Below the pieces are notes generated by a model. It did no database searches and was not told the DNA's origin. It saw nothing but the letters and a program-made list of their open reading frames with translations. The position numbers and the translations under genes were made by a program. 64,000 bases of DNA from positions 1,674,001 to 1,738,000 of the forward strand of contig NC_088939.1 in NCBI RefSeq assembly GCF_033473495.1, given 5' to 3'. The stretch is from Cercospora beticola. Its lineage: Eukaryota > Ascomycota > Dothideomycetes > Mycosphaerellales > Mycosphaerellaceae. Within the stretch, counting starts at the first letter, position 1; every line of letters begins with the position of its first letter. Positions 31,883 to 43,700 of this stretch are shown piece after piece.

Positions 31883-32955
31883 ATGTCTTCCGCACCCAAG
31901 AAGAGACTGCAAGCGCTCAGCGAGCAACTCCAGAACCCAATTAGAAGCGAAGGCAAATTTGAGGACTTGCCAAACATCCCAGCGGTAGCAGGAGACTCCA
32001 AAGGACCGTAAGTCTTGCTCTTAGATCAACATGTCACTGGCAGGTGCGTCGCAATTCGACACGATGAATTTACCTTCGCCTCGCGACTCGCATCGTCACC
32101 TTTCCAATAAACCACATTCTCACGATATATCTCAGTCGAACCGAGGGCAAAATCGTCATCATCACAGGCTGCAATTCTCCTCTCGGAATCGGCCGTGCCT
32201 CAGCTCACCACTTCGCCAATAACGGCGCCAAAGCCATCTTCATCTGCGACTACCGAACCGAGCACCTCGAAACCCACAAGCGTGAAATCGAAGGCAAATA
32301 TCCCGGCTGCTCCGTCCATCCCGTCCAACTCGACGCCGGTTCCGAAGATGATGTTTCTGCTGTCGTAGACCAAGCTCTAGAAAAGTACGGCCGACTAGAC
32401 ATCTTCTTCGCCAATGCCGGAATCAGCGTCACAATGGGAAGCGTTCTCGAAGGCTCCGCGAGCGATTTCATGGATGTCATGCGTGTGAACGCTCTCTCTG
32501 TTTTCCTTGCAGTCAAGCATGGCGCACGCGGTATGCTTAAGACTGGGTCTGAGAAGAAGTATCCGGGAGGAAGTATTGTTTCTGTGGCATCTTCCGCTGG
32601 TATGCGATCGAATGCTGGAGCGACGGATTATTCTGCTTCGAAGGCGGCTGTGATTTCGATTATGCAGACGAGTGCGTATCAATTGACTGGGACGGGCATT
32701 AGATGTAATGCGATTTGTCCTGGAATTATTGAGACGGGAATGACGGCGCCGATGTATGAGATGGCGAGGGCGAGAGGGTCGGAGAAGAAGATTGGGCAGT
32801 TGAATCCTTTGATGAGAGGCGGTGTTGCGGATGAAATTGCGAGAGTGGCATTGTTCTTGGGAAGTGATGAGGCGAGTTATGTGAATGGGCAGGCTTGGGC
32901 AGTGTGTGGAGGGTTGACGGCAGGCCATCCATTTGTACCAGGCAAAATTGCGTAG
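31883..32955 (+). CDS. Short-chain dehydrogenase/reductase (classical SDR)
   Basis: Two exons, 31883-32007 and 32136-32955, with a 128-bp intron (GTAAGT...CTCAG), giving 314 aa. Classical SDRs oxidise or reduce alcohol/keto groups with NAD(P). Visible motifs: the cofactor-binding glycine motif TGCNSPLGIG, the acidic CDYR after strand 2 (an Asp there usually favours NAD), LDAGSEDD, the ANAG structural motif, VSVASSAG with the catalytic Ser, and YSASK with catalytic Tyr and Lys, followed by CPGIIETGM. A 40-residue N-terminal extension precedes the core. Joining the exons puts PRTEGKIVIITG in frame. The substrate is unknown. The gene's 3' end converges on the next gene, with 147 bp between. Confidence 0.88.
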
Positions 32956-33102
32956 ATGACAGAAATGAAAAGGCACCGATTGTGAAGCAGCAAGGCATGC
33001 ATCTGGCTTGAAACGTTCAAATTCATGACATGATAGGCTATATGATCTCACAAGACGAAAGCAACAGCAGAGACACTCTACAAAGAACAAGATTGAACCC
33101 AT

Positions 33103-34035
33103 TCAACCACCACCACTAAAAGCCTTCCCAGCAATCTTCTCCCTATTCATCGCCTCCGCACACGCATATCCGGTAATAAGCACCTCATTGATCGCCTCAG
33201 GACTCATTCCCTGCATCCCCCTCTCAAAGCGCAACAAAATCATTTTTTCCAAAATAGCCACAACCTCCCCCGTCCTCTCAACCTTCAATTCCGCCTTCTT
33301 CGTCCCATTAAATTTCCAAACCATCTTCTCTCCAGGCGCATAGAATCTGCTGAGAAAAGAACACTTGGAGCTGAAATCGCCATGCTTGATTTTATCCTCG
33401 ATCGGTGGGCCAGAAGGTGAGTAGAGCGTGTAAGAAATGTCGGAGCTGAAGGAGTGCCATTTCACAGATGCGGCGCGGAAGCCGTTGTCGGCGCGGATGA
33501 GGTCTTTGACTGAGGAGGACTGTTTCTGGATCTGGAGGACGGGTTGGGAGGTGAAGCAGTTGATGAGGGAGTCTTTGGTGAATTTTACGTTCAGGCTTGG
33601 GGTTGCTTGGCCAGCGGGCGGACACATGTAGTATGGGTCGACTTGTTTCATGGCGTATTTTTCGAGTTTGCCGAGAAGACCGCGGTTTGCGCTGTCGCTA
33701 CCGCCGGCTCCTGTGAAGGAAGAGTCCGGTGCCTGCGATGAGTATGGGCCTGGGGAAGCGTTGGGTTGGCCGTTCACAAAGTTGCCGTAGGCTGGCGGAG
33801 GGCCTGCCGGTGCTGCCTGACCAGGAAAGGGCTGTTGTGGAGGATAAGGATCTTGCTGCTGAGGATACGGATGCTGCTGTGGAGGATAAGGTTGTTGTTG
33901 TGCATGTTGTCCATAAGGAGACTGTTGAGCGTATTGGCCATAGGGCGATTGGCCTGTAGATTGCTGTTTGCCGTCGGCGTAATTCTTCAGTTTTTCGACA
34001 TTGTACTGTAGGATATCCTTGAACATGGACGCCAT
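33103..34035 (-). CDS. Pro/Gln/Tyr-rich protein with a C-terminal folded domain
   Basis: Single exon, 310 aa. The N terminus (MASMFKDILQYNVEKLKNYADG) is helical, then comes a prion-like low-complexity region of repeating PYGQ/QQPYPPQQ units (about 28-75), then a Gly/Pro/Ser linker. The C-terminal 185 residues are regular and beta-rich, for example VDPYYMCPPAGQATPSL, FTSQPVLQIQKQ, VKWHSFSSDISYTLYSP, KMVWKFNGTKKAELKVE and AILEKMILLRFERGM. This pattern is suggestive of a Tubby/LURP-one-like or related beta-barrel domain, but I could not confirm that from sequence alone. The Gln-rich segment is CAG/CAA-rich and a likely site of length variation. No signal peptide. Confidence 0.6.
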   Translation of the reverse strand: MASMFKDILQYNVEKLKNYADGKQQSTGQSPYGQYAQQSPYGQHAQQQPYPPQQHPYPQQQDPYPPQQPFPGQAAPAGPPPAYGNFVNGQPNASPGPYSSQAPDSSFTGAGGSDSANRGLLGKLEKYAMKQVDPYYMCPPAGQATPSLNVKFTKDSLINCFTSQPVLQIQKQSSSVKDLIRADNGFRAASVKWHSFSSDISYTLYSPSGPPIEDKIKHGDFSSKCSFLSRFYAPGEKMVWKFNGTKKAELKVERTGEVVAILEKMILLRFERGMQGMSPEAINEVLITGYACAEAMNREKIAGKAFSGGG

Positions 34036-34487
34036 GTTCTGTCACAGTGAGCGCTTTACGTGGCCTTCGGGGTATCTGTGTGCTGCCGCAGTGACGCGAT
34101 ACTGGGATGTGCTTGTGTAGTGATAAAGACGCTAGGCGCTGCGAAAGTGTATGTTGATGAGCCGCTCTCGTGTTCTTAAGTTGTCGTGCAAGTAAAATGA
34201 GCGAGCACAGCAAACATCAAGGTCATGTACTTGTATGCGTTTGAGGCTGCCTGGAAGCATGATTAGCCGGCATATTCGTTGTATCTTCGGAGAGTACTGC
34301 TATACGTCTTGGCTCACGTCTCCCATCTCAATCCCTTGGCGCCAATCTTTTGGTATAGCACTTTGTTGATGAGATGAGGCGCAGCTTCCTGTTCGCGCAT
34401 CTGCGCCCTGCGGGCATCTGGCATAATATATAATGCAATGATGGCTTTGGATGGAATTGGTTTGTTGTTGCTAGGTTCTCTGCAGCT
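34036..34487. other. Spacer between the Pro/Gln-rich and MCH1 genes
   Basis: A 452-bp stretch between minus-strand neighbours that presumably holds the promoter of the Pro/Gln-rich gene and the 3' end of MCH1. No feature was recognised. Confidence 0.5.
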
Positions 34488-36350
34488 TTAAACAGCTATG
34501 CCTCTCTTCTGCCACCCACCAGGTCCACGCCATGCCCAGAACCAAAGTCCACAGGCCAGCCAGACGCTGATTGCCATTGCCCAGAATGTAGGAGCATAGC
34601 ACCTGACTCCATAGCACAGCTTGTCTTCAACCATATCGGACCCCTCAACAGTATTCAGATCTGCTGCCCATTGATAGACACCGCTATACACAAGTCCCCA
34701 GATCGTTGCGCCTATGGCTGGCATCATGGCGCAGATCCCCCAATTGGTGCCGAAGTTCTCGACACCCCAAATCACACTGACGATGATCGGTGTCAGACTG
34801 AATGCTGCTCCGTAGCCGGCACCGATGGAAGCTGACACGATCCAGAAGCGTTCAGCATGCTCTTGAATGAAGCCTGTGGCAAGGACTACTTGACCTACGC
34901 TCATCAGGATGCAAAAGGCGATAAGAAAGGTTATGCGTGATAGTTCGAAGAATTTCTTCTCCGTCGGTAGAGGGGGCGGAAGTGAGGAGAGACTGTTTGC
35001 CAGGCTGTTAGGGCCACGTCGATGTTGGTGTGGGACGGAAGTCGGTGCGAGGATATCGGTGAGGGTGCCGGTGAGGATACGTGCGATGGTCGACATGACT
35101 GCGACAATGGAAACGTGCGTCGCGGCGCTAGTTGGATTGCCGCCTTCCGGAATTGATATAGGAGGATAGAAAGTGTCGATAATGGTGCCGAGGTTGTTGA
35201 TAAAGGCTTCTCCAGGGCCAGTGACGAGCAGGAAACCAGCTGCGAGCCACCACATGGTTTTGTCGCTCAGGAAGCGTCTCGTCTCCGCATTGAGCAGCCA
35301 TGTCTTCATGCGCTGCTCCTCCGCTTTCTTCGCCTTCATCTCGTCCGCCTTGCGACTGATTTCTTCCACGACAGAATCAGTCAATGTGCCGTATCCTTCT
35401 GACTCTTGTCTTTCCCGGAGCAGACGATGGAAGTATTGACTTTCGTCCAAGAAACCACTCTGCTCCAGTTCTTCCACGGCGTCTTCTATCAGCTCTTCCT
35501 CGTCCACGATTCGCAATGCGAAGCATCCGATGAGCCCTGTCGTGAACAGTAAGACACCTAGGAAGATGAAGAACTTGTGCACGTTGACGTCCCCTTTTGA
35601 GCCATCTGCTCTCGTTTCGTACAGTAGTCTGCTTCCCACCTGTGCCTGCCACATGCCACTCAGACCGAAGCATGCAATGGGCAATGCCAGCGCAATGCCC
35701 TTATTCTTGCCTCTTCCAAAGTTCTTTGCGCATGTCGTAACGGCAGACAAGTACATCAAACTGGTGCCGCAACCGATGAAGATGAATGCGATGACCATGG
35801 CCCAGTAGGGCCATCCTTCGCCTCCTAGAGCTGGTGGCGGTCCACTCTGAAAATCGAATGCTGCCAGCAGGTACCCGATGCCGAAAAAGGAGCCTGCCAA
35901 TAGACTAGGAATACCTGGACCAAAGCGATCGCACATCATACCCCACAATGGCACGGGCAAGTACATGGCGATCTCAGCAGTGATGCTGATGCCGTTCACC
36001 TGCAGCTGCGAATAATGCAGCTTCCGTTGAAGCAAAGGTGCGTAGAGACTGAAGGCTGTAATGCTTCCAGCGCCCAGGGTGTTTACCAATGCCCATGCGA
36101 AGCTCCCATACCGCCAGAGCTGCTTGCGAAAGCGCTCGCGATCTTTGTCGGCAATGCCCTCCGCTATGTCGGAAAAGAAGCTTCCGGCATAACTGTGCTC
36201 TTCGGACTGCTGACGACTGCTGCTCGCATCGCGGCTGTGCTGATCGGGGGCGAGGAGCGGTTTGCCGCCGGGCTGATAGTCGAGCTTGTCGATGGAGGCG
36301 CTGCTGTTGTCGCGCACGCGGCTGGACGGACGCGGAGTGGAGGACGGCAT
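34488..36350 (-). CDS. MCH1: Mch1-type major facilitator transporter
   Basis: Single exon, 620 aa. Belongs to the MFS, monocarboxylate-transporter-like branch; yeast Mch1 sits in the vacuolar membrane and its substrate is unknown. A Ser-rich cytosolic N tail (about 80 residues) precedes about 12 membrane segments in two sets of six, separated by an acidic and Lys-rich cytosolic loop (VDEEELIEDAVEELEQ ... KADEMKAKKAEEQRMK). Family landmarks: FAWALVNTLGAGSITAFS in the first span, the loop-2/3 motif GMMCDRFGP, NFGRGKNKGIALALPIACFG, and TGPGEAFINNLGTI in the second half. The start is the ATG whose neighbour, the UCS gene, reads away from it across 312 bp. Confidence 0.88.
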   Translation of the reverse strand: MPSSTPRPSSRVRDNSSASIDKLDYQPGGKPLLAPDQHSRDASSSRQQSEEHSYAGSFFSDIAEGIADKDRERFRKQLWRYGSFAWALVNTLGAGSITAFSLYAPLLQRKLHYSQLQVNGISITAEIAMYLPVPLWGMMCDRFGPGIPSLLAGSFFGIGYLLAAFDFQSGPPPALGGEGWPYWAMVIAFIFIGCGTSLMYLSAVTTCAKNFGRGKNKGIALALPIACFGLSGMWQAQVGSRLLYETRADGSKGDVNVHKFFIFLGVLLFTTGLIGCFALRIVDEEELIEDAVEELEQSGFLDESQYFHRLLRERQESEGYGTLTDSVVEEISRKADEMKAKKAEEQRMKTWLLNAETRRFLSDKTMWWLAAGFLLVTGPGEAFINNLGTIIDTFYPPISIPEGGNPTSAATHVSIVAVMSTIARILTGTLTDILAPTSVPHQHRRGPNSLANSLSSLPPPLPTEKKFFELSRITFLIAFCILMSVGQVVLATGFIQEHAERFWIVSASIGAGYGAAFSLTPIIVSVIWGVENFGTNWGICAMMPAIGATIWGLVYSGVYQWAADLNTVEGSDMVEDKLCYGVRCYAPTFWAMAISVWLACGLWFWAWRGPGGWQKRGIAV

Positions 36351-36662
36351 TGTGATCGGAATCGGCTTCTCAGGTGCCCATGTCTGGGAATGACTGCTGC
36401 TACACGCTCTTGTATGGGATAGGAATGCAGTCCATCAGGTCAAGGCCTGAACGGGACAGGCGATGACTGGGTAATTGAATGCGTCGGTGATGATGAGGCA
36501 GTAGTCACGGCTGGCGGGCTCCACTTCGGTCAAGCACGCGACGCCGGACACATGACGAGCTGCCACCATCCTCGGCGCCGATCGCTCGCGCACCATCCGC
36601 CCGCCTCTTCTCTTAGCTTCATTCTCTGCACCTCCTGCCTGTTCGGGGAATAATGGCACATC
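36351..36662. other. Divergent spacer MCH1 / UCS
   Basis: This 312-bp stretch lies between two start codons facing outward and presumably holds both promoters. No other feature was seen. Confidence 0.55.
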
Positions 36663-39151
36663 ATGTCCGCCGCCGACGCCCAGACGAGGATTGCAGACTT
36701 GCTCCAGAGGTCCGATGAGGCAGCCGAGGGTGGAGACTTGCAGAAAGCCTTCCAAGCTTTGAAAGAAGCCTCGCATCTCGATCCGGCAAATGCTCGCGTG
36801 AAAGACGCCCTGGTGGCCTTGGAAAAGCGAGAAAGGACCGGCGATGCGCTTCAACTCATCGAAAGCTATCTCGGCAGCGGTCCGGAAAGCGATGGCGAGA
36901 CGGCACTGCATGCCCTGCGGCAGAAACACCTCCCCAAGAACGACGCTGAACGAGCTTTCGACTTGATCCTGAGCTGTTCAAAACAGCTTGCTCTACTCGA
37001 TACCCTCACTGGGACTCTCATATATCGCAGCAGAGATGTACAGCAGCTGCTCGGCGCGAAGTTCCAGAATCCTGTGACAGAGCTTTACAACCAGCTCTAC
37101 GAACGAGGACCGGAAAGTCTCAAAGCATTCAGCACAATCCCACTGAACGACGCACTCTGGGCATCGAAAGATGACCAGATCAAAGCTCAGCGAGATCTGT
37201 TCCGTCTGTGCATCGCGAAACTCATCGATGTCGACATTGAGTATCCTGAGCGGCTGATGCAAGTCGTGGCAAGGCTCGTTGCACTTGCTCCCAAAACTAT
37301 TGAGCCTCTCATTGATCTCGATGTCTTCGAGATCATTTTGGACAGCTTAGACATTCGTCTCGAGCAGCCTTTGCGAAGTCAGGCGATGTTGGCCACCTCC
37401 AAAGTCCTCGAAACGACCAAGGAGAAAGGAGAGCAGCTGTTCGGACAGTACTTGGCTGCGAGAGTAAACAAGCAGACGATTGATGATTTCATTATTGCCT
37501 TCTCGTCGGCCGCGGCCGTCTTTCCCATGATACCTGCTGTGGCAGCACAGCTTTTCATGACCGATGGCTTTGTGCAACAACTTGTGCCTAATCTGGAAAG
37601 AAATTTCGAGTCAGGCAGTCAAGGGAAACGGTAAGCAGGAAGTGTGGGAGATGCGCCTATCATGACGAGCTAATCGAAAGCAGAAAGAGCGCGACGCTCG
37701 AAGTAGCAGCTCTCGAATTGCTGAGCGCGGCGTGTGTAGACAAACCGTGTCGCGAAGCCATCGACCGTTATTGCTCGCCGTGGCTGCGCAATCTCTCCGA
37801 TGAGGCGGAAGGAAAGCACCAAGCTCTGGCATCCTTGGTGCTAGCAAAGATCAATGCCGAATCATCGGAAGAGGTCACGGCCAAGCTGGCAGATCTTGTC
37901 CTCGTTAGTGAGACGAACAAAGATCAAGCAATCGAAGGACTGGCCTACACCACATTACAACCCAAAGTCAAGGAAGACATCGTTTCTAATGCTGCTTTAT
38001 TGAAACAGCTGATCTCGGCGCTTACAGACCGACCAACTGCTGCATTCGGATGTTTGACAATCTTCTCGAACTTGACCACTTATCGACCGCCCAAAACAGC
38101 AGAGCAGAAGAAGATTGAGCAACTAAAGGCATACGCAAATCAGCAAAAGCCAGCCGCAGACGACCCTCTCGACAACGACACTTTTGTCACGAGCAGAGCC
38201 AAGAAGTTGCTCGACGCCGACATTGTCACAGCACTTGTGGCCAGCTGCAAACAAACCAGCTCGCCAACTAACATTGCCATGGTTGTACGAACCTTGCTCG
38301 CGCTTGCCAAAGAACAAAAGCACCGCACCAAAATGGTCTCTCAGGGCTCCGTCAAGCTACTCCTCCAGATCCGAGAACGAATCGCCAAAACCGACAAGTC
38401 CTCTTCCGAAGCCTCTATCATCGACCGCAACGCCTCCCATGCTCTCGCCCGTCTTCTCATTTCCGTTAACCCTGCGCACGTCTTCTCCGCTGCCTTGCCC
38501 GTCAGTACGGCCGTGAGCTCGCTCATACCGCTATTGACTTACGACACCGATGCCGAACAACGCGACCTTCTACCTACATTTGAAGCTCTTCTCGCCTTGA
38601 CGAATCTCGCTTCCATGGAGGATTCCACAGCAAGAGATCTGCTTCTCAGATCTGCAGCGTTTGAGCGTCTGGAGGATCTCCTCTTTTCGAGCAATACTCT
38701 CGTGTCTCGCGCTAGTGTGGAACTGATCTGCAATCTCATGGCTTCTCCTGCTGGCGTAGCCAAGTATGCCGACGGCTCGAAGGATGCGAATAGAAGGTTA
38801 CATGTACTTCTCGCTCTTACAGACGCGGAGGATCTTGCCACGCGCCGAGCTGCTGGAGGAGCTTTGGCAATGTTGACAGAGTGGGACAGTGCTGTTACCG
38901 CTGTGTTGAATCATGGAAAGGGCGTGGAGTTGGTTGTCGGGATGTGTGAAGATGATGAAAGTGACGAGATGAGACATCGGGGTTTCGCGTGTGTGCTGAA
39001 CTTGGTGACTGCCCCTGGTGAAATTGGAGAGAGGGGGTCGAAGATCTTAAAAGAGAAGGGCATGGTGGATAGGCTAAAGAACGCACTGAGGGTGACCAAA
39101 AGCCAAGAAGTCTTGGGTCTAGGGGTCGAGGTGTTGAAGAAGTTGCAGTGA
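36663..39151 (+). CDS. UCS-domain myosin chaperone (UNC-45/CRO1/She4)
   Basis: Two exons, 36663-37630 and 37684-39151, with a 53-bp intron (GTAAGC...CAG), giving 811 aa. UCS proteins bind the motor domain of myosins and support their folding and actin interaction, and matter for polarised growth and cytokinesis. The N-terminal segment has a TPR-like helix pair (SDEAAEGGDLQKAFQALKEASHLDPANARVK). The rest is a long array of helical armadillo-like repeats typical of the UCS region, with the conserved SRASVELICNLMASP segment near residue 650 and a hydrophobic, charged C terminus (GFACVLNLV). The join puts KRKSATLEVAALELLSAA in frame. In fungi the gene is named CRO1/SHE4/rng3 in different species, so no symbol is given. 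Confidence 0.86.
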
Positions 39152-40754
39152 AGGGGCCATGTAGTTTCCTGCATGATATCGTGATGTTGTTAACTCTGGA
39201 AACGGACGCTTTACGCTGGGATTGTGCTGATGCTGAGCAGATCCCATTACCTCAAACATGTACAAGTTATGGACCACGCTCATCATGAAGAGATCCTCAC
39301 ACCAACTGCTTTTGGTCGCTTGGCAAAAAGGTCGAGAATTCGGAAGCAAAACGAACCATCGCCAGTAATTGACAGAAGATAATATGGCTCCTCAACCAGA
39401 GAATCTCATTCCTCGTATTAGAAGACAGCAGTCTCAGATCAAGCATGACATTCCTCACGACTTACTGACTCAGCCAAGTTACCGACAACGATTGTTAGCA
39501 TGTGAGGTTCTGGGTTTGCCTATATAACCCGCGGGTAATCATCTTTGGTCTACGGAGGTTTTGCAGGCAAAACCGACCTCGTCCGATGGTGCTCGTATGA
39601 AATGGGACCAAAAACGATTCCATGATGCAAAAGTTTTCCATCGCAGATTAAGCTCTGTTACAAGCTATGCGAAAATGGGGGAGGCGAAGAAGCATATACC
39701 AAAACAATCGCCGACCACTCAGTGGCGCACATTGACCTGGCAAAGTAAGTAACAGCTGGCTCTGCTTACGCACCGTCCACTCTGACTTTGACATGGTCAA
39801 GCATCAGAAGGACTGACGACTTACTGACTGAGCCACTAAGCTGACAGCGATCGTTGCAGAGCGGAATTTCCTACGATTATATCAATGTTGTGGAAGCAGC
39901 TGCGAGAAACCTGAAGAAAGATCCAGAGAGGCAGATATTGGGAGAATCGCCCACGGCCGGGGAAAACCGCAATTCGCCACAAAATGGTGGTTTCTGCCAC
40001 GAGCTTGCCGCTGCAAGATTTGGACGCAGGCTGCTAATGACTTACATGGTCAATGGTGCGGCTGTTAGGGACACCAGAAAGCGAGATTATGCTGATCGGA
40101 TGTATCTTGTGGGAGAAATCGGCTGTCCTCTAGGTCTCAGTCATGCAACGAATCAACTACCTTCAGTGTGTCTCATCATGGTCTTGCGGTGTCTTAACTG
40201 ACCGCCTGGTCGACATCGAGCAAGACATATGCTAGGAGACTTTGGACAATATTACAATTTCGATGGAATGCCTGAGGCAGGAGCTATGGTGTTAGAAAGC
40301 TTGCCTCCACTTCTCCTCCGAGCTCAACTTCTACAACAACATTGATGACGATGGCACTTCTTGGTTTCACAAAACGATGGTATTTTTCCAAAGAACGATA
40401 TTCGGGCCTTTGGAGCCAAGTCAATCAGACTCCTGGAGCTCAGGTGACACCTCGGGTTGGCGGCTCCCATCGATGAATACCCCCCTTGTCAGCCACGCAC
40501 AGACAAGTCAGTGCTAATCAACATTCGTCCAAATTTATGCATCGCAACTGTGCTGAATGCATTTTGAGACGCCATGAGTTTCCCGCAGCATTCTCCCGGG
40601 CATACAGTAGCGCCAAGCTAACCGTATGTGGCGGAAGGAGCTGAAGGGAGCTGAAGCAGCACTATGTTGAAGAAAAGCGATCGCACTACCACATGACATA
40701 CATAACTTCGCCGATACATGTCCATTCGATCTTGCATACACACAGCTCCATGCA
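39152..40754. other. Intergenic stretch upstream of the A-T-C synthetase
   Basis: About 1.6 kb without a supportable gene. It contains a diverged direct repeat (CGACTTACTGACT...) at about 39457-39500 and 39817-39860. Two short frames, 39561-39752 and 39854-40201, have no domain. A tandem GGAGCTGAAG is at about 40637-40656. Confidence 0.5.
39457..39860. repeat. Diverged direct repeat pair, about 45 bp
   Basis: Two segments beginning AAGCAT and reaching CGACTTACTGACT[C/G]AGCCA are separated by about 350 bp (39450-39500 and 39799-39860). The core CGACTTACTGACT is identical and is followed by similar sequence (ACCGACAACGATTGTTAGCA and CTGACAGCGATCGTTGCAG). It could be a local duplication or paired protein-binding sites. 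Confidence 0.5.
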
Positions 40755-43700
40755 ATGTCTCAGTTCGTGCCTCCAGCGACGGAAGGCACAATCGACGGAT
40801 TGAGTCACGATGAGGGTGCTAGCTTGCCAGAATCATATCCCAGCTGCTGGGAGAGCCTACTTGCGGCAGCATTCAAGTATCCCGACAGCATTGCCCTTGT
40901 CTCAATGCATCAGCCGAACAACTTATACGGCATTGCAAGCACTCCTGCTACATTAACTGCTCGTTGCGATCGTCTGAGGTGGACCTACAGAACACTCAAG
41001 ACCACTGCAGAGCGACTGGCAACCGGATTGGCAGCTCGCGGAATAAGCTCTGGCACAATTGTTTTCACATTCTTGCCCAATTGTGCCGAGTTCGTCTTGA
41101 CCCTTTGGGCGGCATGGAGGTTGGGCTTTACACTGGTGCCTTTGAACTCTCGCAATCTGGCTAATAGGAGGGAATTTGAGCACATGATTGGCACAGCATT
41201 ACGCCAAAGCACATCCGAGAGCGCCGTGGTCATTGCTGGATCGCAAGACATAGCTCGAGAGGTCGAATCGTATACGGAGCTGCGCTCTGCAGTCAAAATC
41301 ATGATCGAAGAGCACAACCTCGACGACTGGCTCTCCTTCGGAACCATACTTGACTTTAACAAAAATACGCCAACCTTCTCCAGAAGTGACCAAATGCTGG
41401 CGACTTCAAGTCATGATCGGATGATTCTCTTCACAAGCGGTACTACAGACTTGCCAAAAGGGTGTCAGTTGGATCATCCTCATGGACTATCATCGTGGCA
41501 AGCGATGCTGGCTACGGGCACCAAGGAGATTCGCGCGGCTCGTGCGACTCATGGCAGTGTTTGTGCGGTCGTCGCCCCTAACAATCACCTCATGTGGTAT
41601 GCCACGGCTCTTCTTGCGCTCTGCTCAGGCGCTACTGTTGTATTTCCTGGAGAGGCTTTCGAGCCACAACAGTTCTTCGCTGCAGCTAGAGAAGAATTCG
41701 TGACACACTTTATAGGCGTGCCGACTATGATTCATGCGCTCGTGAGTGCAAAAGCTGGATCATCCAATGAGCTGACAAGTCTGAGGACTATTGGGCTTGG
41801 TGGAGCTGGCGTCAGTTCACAGGTTGTACAAGCATGCATCGATAATCTAGGGGCTCATGGCGTGGAAGTGCTGGGCGGCATGACGGAGCAGGCTGTATTC
41901 TCGAGCGGGCAGGTCGGCAGATCTGCTCATAATGAGCACAATACTATGACCATAGGGCGCTGCCTACCTGGCTGTGAGGTTAAGATATGCGAACCTGGAA
42001 GTACACATCCTGTCCCTTTGGGTACGCCAGGTGAATTGCACTTCACTGGACCAGGTCTCGTACACGGATATCTTGGACAGTCCAACAGCCCAAACTTCTA
42101 TGTGGAAGGCCAGAAAAGATGGATTGCGACTGGCGACATGGTCACCATGGACTCCGAGAAGAGAATCTACTACGTTGGCAGGTACAAGGAAATGATCATC
42201 CGAGGCGGAGTCAACATCTCATCTTCGGCTATCGAAGCCTGTGTCACAAGAGAACTACCGGACATGAAAGACGTGGAACTCAGCGTAGTGGGACTCCTTG
42301 ATGAGGTTGCAGGCGAAGTACCAATTGCGGTCGTGAGTAGAACCTTGGATCCACCCATGGTTGCATCAATCAAGAGAGTCATTTCACAACATCTCGGCCA
42401 GATGTTCGCATTGGATGACGTGATCACCCTGCAAGATGTTGGCATAACTGATTACCCTCGGACAGCACTTGGAAAGGTTCAGAAGTCGAAACTCAAGGAC
42501 CTTGTGAACCGAAGAATTCAGAAAGAAGGCGACCACCCAACGGGCGGTGATTCTCTCGACATCAAGGTGTTTTCTGTGATCGCCAGGACTACCGGCATCC
42601 CTGTTGAGAGTATTCTTCCGACGACTGAACTTTCAGAGCTCGTTGACAGCATAATGCTCATGCGATTGATGAACAGGATAGCAAAGGAGACAGGCCGTCG
42701 ACTGAGTATGGACCACCTGATCGGCACTCAGACTGTGGGCTCCCTTGTCAAAATGCTTGAGCAGCAGCCGCTTGGACCCAATGCGGTCTCGAAGGGTAAT
42801 GCAGCGGAGCGATTGTCGCTGAAACGTTCGCTCAATGCTGAAGTCATGATTTTCCTAGAAGGCAGTGAACTCACCTTCAGCACTGTAAAACAGGTCGTTG
42901 AGCATACCATTTCACCCTATGGAAAAGACTGGAGGGATGTGGAGCTCGTGTTCCCAGCATATGACTTCACCCGTGTGTTGGTGCAGGATGGAACTCTGGA
43001 CAAGTGGAGCTTCAAAGTCTTGTTTCTCGCACGAGGACACACTGTCGAGGTGAGACTAGACGGTAATGAGCACCGTACCGGACGTACTGACCTTTTGCAG
43101 AGTCTTCGCGCTGCACTTCTGCGAACTTGGGCGAATAACCCGATGCTAGCCTCATTCATAGTCACAAATGAAGGTCTCCTTGGTCCGGATCTAGCTCTAC
43201 ACGTTACGATGAAGCACAACGATGAATTTCTAGCAAGTCTCATACGAGATGGCGGCACAGTTCAAAGTCTTGACCAGCTGAAGACTCATGTGCAAGCCTT
43301 TCGAAATCATCCTCAGCTACCAGGGCCATTGGTGGGCACAACAATGCTCTATTGTGAGGAGACTCAGTGTGCCGCCTTGATACATAACAGTAAGCCACGA
43401 GACTCGTAGGCTGATACTCGCACACTAATAATCTCCCAGTGCACCATGCCGTCACCGATGCCACCTTCGCGTCCTTGGTCAATGATGATCTTGACCAGGC
43501 ACTGGGATCGAGTATCGCTCTCTCATCACATGTATCATATCAGTCTTACTGCGAAACCCTTTTCACTTTGCGCGACTCAATCACCGCGCGAACAGCTGTC
43601 GAATACCATGCGGAGAAGCTGCAACATTTGTCCCGTCATCAGGAGCACCTCTGGCCATCTTTGGGCAGACAGCTTGTTCTCCAGGAAGAAAAGCGAGACG

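Noticed and set aside
33698..34213. 171-codon antisense-phase frame in the Pro/Gln-rich gene
   Set aside because: Shadow of a low-complexity coding sequence; the frame-1 protein has the better ATG and domain pattern.
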